NCBI RefSeq assembly: GCF_000485595.1
Contig: NW_014577962.1
Location: 74,446 to 128,272 of the forward strand
Length of the DNA stretch: 53,827 nucleotides
Origin: Priapulus caudatus
Lineage: Eukaryota > Priapulida > Priapulimorpha > Priapulimorphida > Priapulidae
Direction: 5' to 3'
The notes beneath the pieces were generated by a model. It worked only from the letters and a program-made list of their open reading frames with translations, was not told the origin of the DNA and did not search any database. The position numbers and the translations under genes are program-made. Each line of letters opens with the position of its first letter. The first letter of the stretch is position 1. Below, in pieces: positions 25,701 through 35,150 of the stretch.

Positions 25701-28700
25701 ACTATAACAGAACACAGGTGTCAGGGATTGAATTTGAATTTTATTTAGGGCAGGGCTGCTCTGGGTTTTATTAATCAGATATTTTAGAGGACCACAGCAG
25801 GTTGAAAGTTTAGCAGGAAGCTAAACATTACCTTCAAAGAAGAGTTATCAAAGCGGTGTAGTTTTTAACAAGAGTTTGATGTAGGACATAAACGGATACA
25901 TACACGACGTGGTATTTATGGAAAGGGCAAGGAGGCAAACTAGGTAGTGGCAGCTAATGTGGTTTATTGCTGTGGATAAAAAAATATCAAATTTTCAGGG
26001 GCACAACAGAAAATAAATAGGGCATCCGTCGCTAGTAGGGAGCTAGGGCCACCACGGAACTTTCTGTTGGTGCCTAGGTGAAATCTGTGCCTGATCGTAG
26101 AGAAGGGCAACACGTCTACCATTTCGGCATGTCCGATTTTGTTTAACTGCAAAAGATGAGAACTAAAGCCCGCCGCACACGTGAGTAATTTTACTCAAGT
26201 AAAATTATGCATGCGTCAAAATACTGAACAAAAATCTGCCTCACACGTGAGTAATTTGACGCATGCTTCACAATACTCAACGAAAATCCGCCGCTCACGT
26301 GAGTATTTTGACGCATGCATCATTTCACTTGAGTAAAATTACTCACGTGTGTGCCGGGCTTTAGGTTATCGCTTACCTGAATTAGCACTAATTAGCGGAT
26401 GCTTCTTAACGATGTAGTTCAGCAGCTGTTCTGGTGTGGACAAATGTTCTATCCTGCAACAAACATATGGCATTCCAGAATACATAGATAAAGAATTATG
26501 TAAAACACATATCACGTATAGAAACTTACAGCCAATCTCAGGCACTGCATTTTAAAATGATCATTTACTCAACTATCTGCCATAATATGACGACTGCATA
26601 TTGGCCTGTCACGAAAATTTAATCTAACAGCAGGGTTTCACAGTGTCTCATCGCTTTTAGATGGTAAATTTTATTCTTCAATGTGTAAATTTACATTTAC
26701 GTATAACATCTTTTCATTTTTAAATTGAGCTAACAATTGAGTAAGAACCAAGAATGTACCCATCCGTCTGATCGCGATAACTGCTACAGCTTGAAAATAG
26801 TCGCTACGTTGGTAAAGTTAAACCAGTTTATGTTTTTCGTGTGTGGGCGCCAAACTGTCAACCGAGGCTCTTTGACGCCCAGCATTGTGTTTTAGAACAT
26901 CCTGTCGCAACACAGATTGTCTAGACCTGCCTGCCAATCACTCCGCGCGCGCAGACAAATTTAACGAAAACTTACGTGTCTGGTAACTCTCCTACTATCT
27001 CATCATCATTGTTCCCGTCGCTACCCTCAGTAACTGCAACCTGTGCGTACGTCGACACACCAGTCGAATGTTTAGCCTGCAGGGGGCTTGCGGAAGGCCT
27101 CAGTCCAGCCAGCTGGAGCGAGTGCCTACCGATTTGCTTCGCGACGGAGTCCGCGTGGCCCGTTACCGCGAGCGGGGGCGGGCGACGAAACATCACGAGC
27201 TGTTCGCGTGTGCCGAGCAGCTTCTGTTGACCCTGCACCAGCTTTATCATGACGGGGCGCGAACTCATGCCTGTGACGCCGTTCCTGAGTGGACCAAACC
27301 TGAGCTGCACGTCGCCGCACGGAAGTTTGGACGCCGCACGCATCGAGGGATCATCTCGAAGCGCCGCGGCAACGTCGGAAGTTAACTGGGTGCTCGTACG
27401 TGAAGAGGGATTCGCCAACTTGACACTGGAAGCAGTCGCGTGAGCGTTGACGACAGCACAAATCTTCTGAGCGTTCGCGGGAGAGGTGTTCGCCTGAGTG
27501 TTCACGGCAGAGGCAATCCTGTGTGTGTTCATAGCAGAGCAAATTGTTGGAGTGTTCACAGGAGAGGTGATTGGGTGAGTGTTCACAGCGGTGCGCGTGA
27601 GTGCAGCTAGACTCGTCTTCGTGGTACCCTGTGATTTTACGAGGATTGCTGACCTGGGGACAAGAACAACCCTACCTAGCTTGTCGACACAGCGAATGTA
27701 GGTTTGCGGGCGGTCTGGGGACAAAGCGGCTGGCTGGCCAGTGGGAGCGACAAGACGCTGACACGTCACAGACGACTTGAGCAGACTCTGTGTGAATATT
27801 GCCGAGCGCGGCTGCTGCTGCTGTTGCTGTTGTTGTTGCTGCTGCTGCTGAGGTTTCTGCTGCTGCTGTAGCTGTTGTTGTTGTTGTTGTTGTTGCTGCT
27901 GCTGCTGATGAGGTTTTTGCTGCTGCTGTTGTTGCTGGATAGCAGCAGAGGGAAAGTGCGTAGCAGTCACCAAACTCAACACTCGTGAGGGGCTTGCAGT
28001 CAGCTGCAAAACAGGTGTGATGCAACCGGTCTGATCGGGCTGTCCTCCCTCGCTCGCCGCCACCTCACAGGCGACGAATGGCGCACCCACACCCGCATGT
28101 TCGTTCGGCTGGCGCGTGCCCGTGTTGTTGCGCAGGGACTCACGAGAACCAGGGTCATCACCCACGGCTCCGGGTTGCGATGCGGAGCCTGACTGCTCAA
28201 CATCCTCACCCTCCCGTCGTTCGCTGTCATCCGTTACCATGGTAACGTCGATCGCCGGCCGCTCTTCGCTACGGAGAAGGTTCGCATCGTTGGAGACCTG
28301 CGACGTGTTCCGCGGAGGCGCGGCGACGACCTCGCGTTTTATCGCGTGCGGATCAGGGGAGCTTACGTCCAAAGGACGCGCCTCGGCAGGCCTGGAACTT
28401 TTCCGAGACGCGGCGCTGTCCGCTGAGTCGTGAGCGACGTCGATCCCCGGTTCTCGCTTGATGCGTCCGATTTCCGAGGAGCTTACGATTTCCGAAGAAT
28501 GCGACCAGGCCTCGGCAGGTCGGGAACTTTCCGTTTTCCGAGACGCAGCGCTCTCCGCTGAGTCATGTGGGACGTCGACCCCAGGTTCTCGATTGATTTC
28601 GAGCGGCGGCGTGATTCCCTTGCCGCCGACTGCCAAACAGGTTTCGGATGCGGGCGTTTCCACGCGGCTGGAACCTTGCAACGTGCTCACTGACACGTCG

Positions 28701-31700
28701 ACATCGTTGGCGCTCATCGTGGAGTGCTGTGTGGAGCCCTGCGGCATATCTTCTATGCCACCACGATTCGCCGGCTCAATCGCCAAACTATTCTCGGATG
28801 GTACTTCGCTAAGAGGCAGGCCGTCTCGCGAGTCAGCTTCGATCTGTCGTGATCCGGTGGCGTCAGAAGATGAATTTGTTTCCTTGTGGTCGCGAAGTGG
28901 CTTTTCCAACTCGATGTCAATTATCTGTAATGTACGAGATGTAAAATAAATTAAACGTGAGTAATTAATGTACGTATGGCGTCATCGTGTTGCATGTTAG
29001 ACCGCAGAGCTGCGCAAGTGTCAAAAATTACTCTCCTATTATAAACCGTAACATATTGCGACGCTTCGCATAAAAAAAGAAGAAGAAAAATATATATTGG
29101 AGAAACCGGCTGCAAATTTGAAACCCGCCTTAGCGACACCATAGACACCAGACAAATAGACACCATAGCTCCCAAATCATTCACAAAAGCCCAACGAAAA
29201 CAGTCGGCTACCGAAATATCTAAATCCTCGATCACGAACCACGTAGCGACCGCCAATCACACTATCGATTGGGATAATTCGAAGATTATCGATCGTGAGC
29301 CAATCAAAATCAGGCATTGGATTAAGGAAGCCATCTGGGTCCGCAAGACACCGAACATCAACCGTGACGAGGGGGATACAGACTCAGTCACGTGTGGACC
29401 ACGCTGTTGACCACCACACCATCTGGTGGTAAAAACTGATAACTTGAGTCAGCTTTGAGAAAGCCTCCTGATAGGAGGCGAAACGTCAACAGTACTTTTT
29501 GAGTCAACACGGTTGAGTAAAAATTAATCAAGATAGATCTATTATCTACCAACCGAACGAACTTATTTAATGAGGTATATAATGTATTATATAACAAGAG
29601 CCGCAGAGCGTCTGGGCTCATCTGAGGTCTGTTGCTACGGTTATAAACGTAACATTTAAGTCGTGCGTAGTGACACCTTTGTTAGGCGCAGATATGCAGA
29701 TACGCAGTTGCGTACACATCATTTCAGCAACCTTCTGCATTCTGCATACCTCCCAAATCCCATTGGTTGATACAAATCGCGTGCCTGAAACTCCTGTTTT
29801 ATGGTGAATTGTGACCCTAACCCTAACCCTATTAAAAATAAAAAAAATTAATTGTTGTACAAATTATTTGTTGTTATTAAATTGTTGTAAATAAATCATG
29901 AAAATATTTGCGTTAATTGGAAAAAAATAGTTAAATGGATAAAGATAAAAAAATACATAAAACAGGTAAATAATAAAAAATCAGATGGGATTTAATCCAA
30001 CGACCTTTCAGCCGTGACGACCGTGCTGTACGCGTTCGGCTTTCCAGGCTTATTGGGTTTCTAGATTATGGATGTGCCATGAATATGAGAACAATGTGAC
30101 ATCACTGAGGCAGTTCAGGAATCCATGATTAACCCTCCTCTTGAGGGTCAAAAAGTTATCACACAATTACTCTTCGCACGTCAGTGGAAAGCACATTTCA
30201 TGGTCCTTTCAATAAAGTGATAAAAATGGTAGGTCAGCGCTGAAACAAAAAAGTTTTTCACTCTGTCCGTTAGGCCATGTCCTCAAATGAAATTGTCAAT
30301 GACACTGTAGCTCACCACAAAAAAAGACACAAATGAGTGAGTAAGAAGAAGTCAGTTTTAATTGAGCAACCATCGACGTACATTATAGAAACTATTGCCA
30401 TCAGTATATCGCAATAATCATTTATAAACCAAAATGAATCACAATTTGTGACCGTAGATGGCGCTATACTCGCTTTGTAGCGATGGCGTTGGAAATAAAT
30501 AGGTTACGCTGGCGTTCCGACATGTTTTGTAAAACTTTACCTTATATAGACGTTTTATCGCAGGGTGGAGAGAAATACCATTTTGCATTAAAGATATTGT
30601 CAATGAAATCTTGTAAACGAACCAGACAAGTGTGACACACAGACTATTTGTGTCTATATAATATGCTATATAATATGAAACCCTACCTAATTTGCATAAT
30701 TTTTTTTTAAATATCAAAACCTTTACTGTATTCATTCACATACAAAAATGAGCAAAATCGTTGAACCTGAACTGACTAATGGCAATTCCCATTTTCCAAA
30801 AAATTGCTGTGGCTCGAAAGTAGTCGACGGCGTGCTCAAAATAGGATGTTTAATATGGAGCATAGCAGTAACAAGTGCGCAGAGCGACAGCGCTCATCTA
30901 ACGTCTACTGCGGTGACTCTGTGTAGAGTGTGAGATTCTAGTAAACCCTGTTAGTCCCAAATGTGTTCACATACACGCCGAAACAGTGGAATGCACAGGG
31001 ATGGTATCAGGAACCTTTTCAAAAGAATGTTCTTTGGATCGTTAGTAAGTTGCACGATGATGCGCGTACGTTTAAGTGTCTTTCAGATTAAATATATTGT
31101 CACCGACTATCACACCTAGGTCGAGCCGTTTAGATTTGTCGCGCAATTCTGCATTTCCTCCTATACCTTAAGTTAAGGAGTGAATGTCCCTCCTTCTTTT
31201 ACACCTCTTGACTTTGACCTTTGACCCCAGCTTCGACTCCAACTCGTTTTCGATACCCCCCACGTCGAATATCGTGACCGTACGTCGAGCGTTAAATTTG
31301 TGCCCAACTGTTGCACGGACGCTCGGACCTGACAGGACGGGACGGACGATCGATGCGATTAGTCACAAGCTGCATCTGACTATGTCAGATGAGCTAACAA
31401 CTATACCCAATTTCAAACATGTGGGCCAAACGGTTCCTGAGTTATCGTTGACCGTAGCGAAATGTTGACGGACAGACGGACGTACGACGGACGACGACCC
31501 ATGGCAATAGCTCAGCTTGACGATGTCAAGGTGAGCTAAAAATGTCTGATATCTGACCTTTCCCCCACTGCCCTTTGACCTGTGACCTCCAATTTCGCAC
31601 TGGTGATGGGTTTCCTGCCCATCACACTATACATCAAATATTAAGAGCATAGGTCGAGCCGTTAAGATTTGTGCCGCAATTCCGTATTTCCTCCTATACC

Positions 31701-34700
31701 TTAAGTTAAGGGGGAAATATTCCCCCTCCGTTTACACATCTTGACCTTTGACCCTTGACCCCCAAATTTGTCATCCCGAGTTCTTTTTACAATCGCCTCC
31801 CACATCCTGAATATCGTGACCGTACTTCGAGCGGTTAATATTTGTGCCCAACTGTTGACGCACGGATGCACGGACGGACGCACGCACGCTCATGCGATTC
31901 TACAAGCTGCATCTGACTTTGTCAGATGAGCTAATAATTACACATACTTGCGAGATTTGCGACAATTGCAGATTTTACTAGCACTCTTTAAAATTATTAC
32001 TTACTGTTTCTGCTCCCAATGTCTGAAGTCCTGTGTATGTTTTGTCTAACTGTAATTATAGAGAGATTAATGTTTCATCAAATGCTGGCCATTGGTATCA
32101 ACTCTCATATAAAACGTGACACTGTATTGTGCAATACAGGGCTTATACACCGAAGGCAAAACTTTTTCCAAGATAAGAGTTTTTCAATGATCAAGAAATT
32201 TTAGCCAGAAATTACTTTGGAATTCCAGAACCCAAACAAACTCTGTTTGCAATCACTATGAACAACATATTTCATATGTTATATATTATTTATATATTAT
32301 ATATATATGGCAGACAATACCTTCAAATTATGAAGGACATCAACTCGTTTATTTCTCGAATCCCAGAAATGGAGCTGAACTCTGACAGGGAATTCTCCCC
32401 AGCCTCTCCTTGTCAGATGAAATGGTGGCTGACTGAAACCATGACAACAGTGGCATTCTACTAACACATGCACACATACTTATGTGACCTTGACAAAAAA
32501 AATACTTTTGACACAAATTAAGTAATATAAACAAACTACTTAGCTCTTGGGAGAAGATCATCAGATTTTTCATAATAATGTAATAAGTAATTTCATTTAA
32601 TTTTAAATCCAAGTCTAATTGACCCGATGTGACAGTTTCGACAACCGGTCTAGGTCTATACCTCTCTTTATTAAGCTGGATAAAACAGTTCCTCACCTAC
32701 TTCCATCTGGTGACAAGCAAAAGCAACTTCAATCTGTTTGACATTGCCAGGAGTAAATACCAGAGTACTCGTATTATTTACTCAAAACATTATTTAGTTA
32801 GATGTTTTTGTTGATTCTTACTCCACTAATTTGTGTATTACAGTCACCAATTTGGCCGATAACACACACCAAAAAATCTACACTCCTATTAAAAAATCAA
32901 GAGTGAAGCTTCTTAGATTGACCTTGTATTGACATTCAAACAATAGATATATTCAAATAATATATATATATATATAATTTTACCTCATTTCAACAAAGTC
33001 ATTCGGTCGATAGCTCGGGTGCAAGAACAGCCAGACCTTCTTTACAAAAGCACTTATGTCTGGCTGCTCACGCGTGCCACGTACATACACCATCCACTTG
33101 TGCGTTGATTGATCACTACCCTCCCTGTGATCCGGTGGAATGTACCTGTGGATTTCAGCAAAAAGGGTGTTAACATACTTCAGAACTCACGTATAAATCG
33201 AGTATAATTAAATATTGGCAGTAAGACATGATCATACTACAGCTGAAGGAGTCGTTGTCATATCAGGTACTACAGATATGTACCCGAGGTACATATATGT
33301 ATACACAAAGTGTACCAGATTGTTCACTACCAGAAGGTGCTACCCTAAGCCCCTAAACCCTAGCCCTAACCCTAAACATACCTTATATAACAAAGTGTCG
33401 CATAGCGACAGCGCTCACTCTAAACGTCTACTGCGGTTGACTCTGTGTGGAGTGGAGGAGATTTAGTAAACACCTGTTAGTCCCAAATGTGTTCCATAAC
33501 ACGCCAAACAGTGGCATGCACAGGGATTGTATCAGGAACCTTCCAAAAGAATGTCCGTGGACTGTATGAATGTTGGCTACGAGATGGCGCTGTACGTTTG
33601 AAGTTGTCTTCAGATTAAAGATGGAAGCCCATCATTGAGTACAGACGAACTATTTGCAAGACAGAATAGGTAAGCACTCATCCATTTACCTACGCAAGCC
33701 TACAGCCTGCAATTGCAACTACGAGAGTGCCACTGCCAACCAATTAACGCAAGGCAAAAACTCGCCCCTACACATCACTGGCAGCAGCCACTGGCAGGTG
33801 CATACGTTACATGTAACTCACTGACAGTACAAATGACATAGAAATTATACGTATTAAGGAACACACCTTTCTTTAACCAAAATTTAGCTTTGAAATTTCA
33901 CGTGTGACATTGTAGCCTCATACATCAGATGTATAGTTCATACTAGCAAACCCGGCAGTCAATTCTTTTCTAAGCAGACAGTCAACGAAATCCAAGCTTT
34001 AACCCTCCCTCTTGAGGTCAAAGAGTATTCCGACACTTTACCATTCGCATGTCAGCAGAAGGAACATTTCGATCGGTCCTGTCACATAAAGCATAAAAAT
34101 GCTAGGTCACGCCTGAAACAAAAAGTTCTGCAATCGCCCGTAGCCAGTACCTCATGAATAGTCTAAAATCTGCCTGTCGCCACTGACCTTACCTGGGACC
34201 TCCAATTTCGCACAAGTGATGCTTTTGCTACATGACGCTATACACGACTATCCGAGCTAGGTCGAGCGTTTAGATTTTGTTGCCGCGAATTCTGCATTTC
34301 CTCCCTTATACCTTAAGTTAAGGACGTGAATGCTTCCCCTTCTTTTACACCTCTTGACCTTGACCTTTGGACCCCCAGCTTCGATCATCCAACTCAGTTT
34401 TTCAGATTACCCCCCACGTCCGAATATCGGTGAGTACGTCGAGTAGCGGTTAGGATGTGTGCCTAACTGTGAGCGGGAACGCGTTCGACGATGGTTACGG
34501 TAGGCTTGGGAGTACGCGTCAGGGCTGCCGCTCGGAGGTAGCTTAGACGCCTCGGAGGACGCACGACGGTAGAGGCTGGACGGGAGGCGGGTGGGCGAGG
34601 CGGCAGGAGGCAACGGACGATCAAGCGATTCTACAAGCTGCATCTGACTATGTCAGATGAGCTAAAAATATAAACATAATACTAAACAACCTAAAACTAC

Positions 34701-35117
34701 CTCGGGTACATATCTGTAGTACCTGATATGACAACGACCCCATCTGCCATACTACAAGACAAATGCCAAGTGTAATTATATGTTCACTCTGAGATATGTT
34801 ATATCACAAATGACAGGTTATATCATAAATGATAGAAGTCCGGTGAACGTCCCATACTTGGAAACGTTTCCAATGATGATGCGTTTCTTAAGTTTGAAGC
34901 GTGACAGCCGATTCTCGGCCATCGTCTCCACAGTTCTCACTGGCTTCACCAAGTTCACGATAGAAACCTGCATTCACAGGAAAACGCAACGTTACTTCTG
35001 TGCATGAACACATATCTGGACTATCTGCAATAAAGAACCTTATACATGATCAGGAGTTAATCAAGACAAATTTTTTTGGTTTACTACAGTACTGATATTA
35101 TATACATATATATATAT

Positions 35118-35150
<33 letters not shown>

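Noticed and set aside
25964-26152. Minus-strand frame ([15 protein letters not shown]...) as a YEATS2 exon
   Set aside because: Exons 10 and 11 join directly in phase (G|AT) and match the YEATS2 alignment without it. The frame lacks a fitting donor and its end is not conserved.
29951-30060. Possible tRNA-like or small RNA gene
   Set aside because: Looked for A-box and B-box signals and a cloverleaf; none could be drawn. No RNA gene could be supported anywhere in the window.
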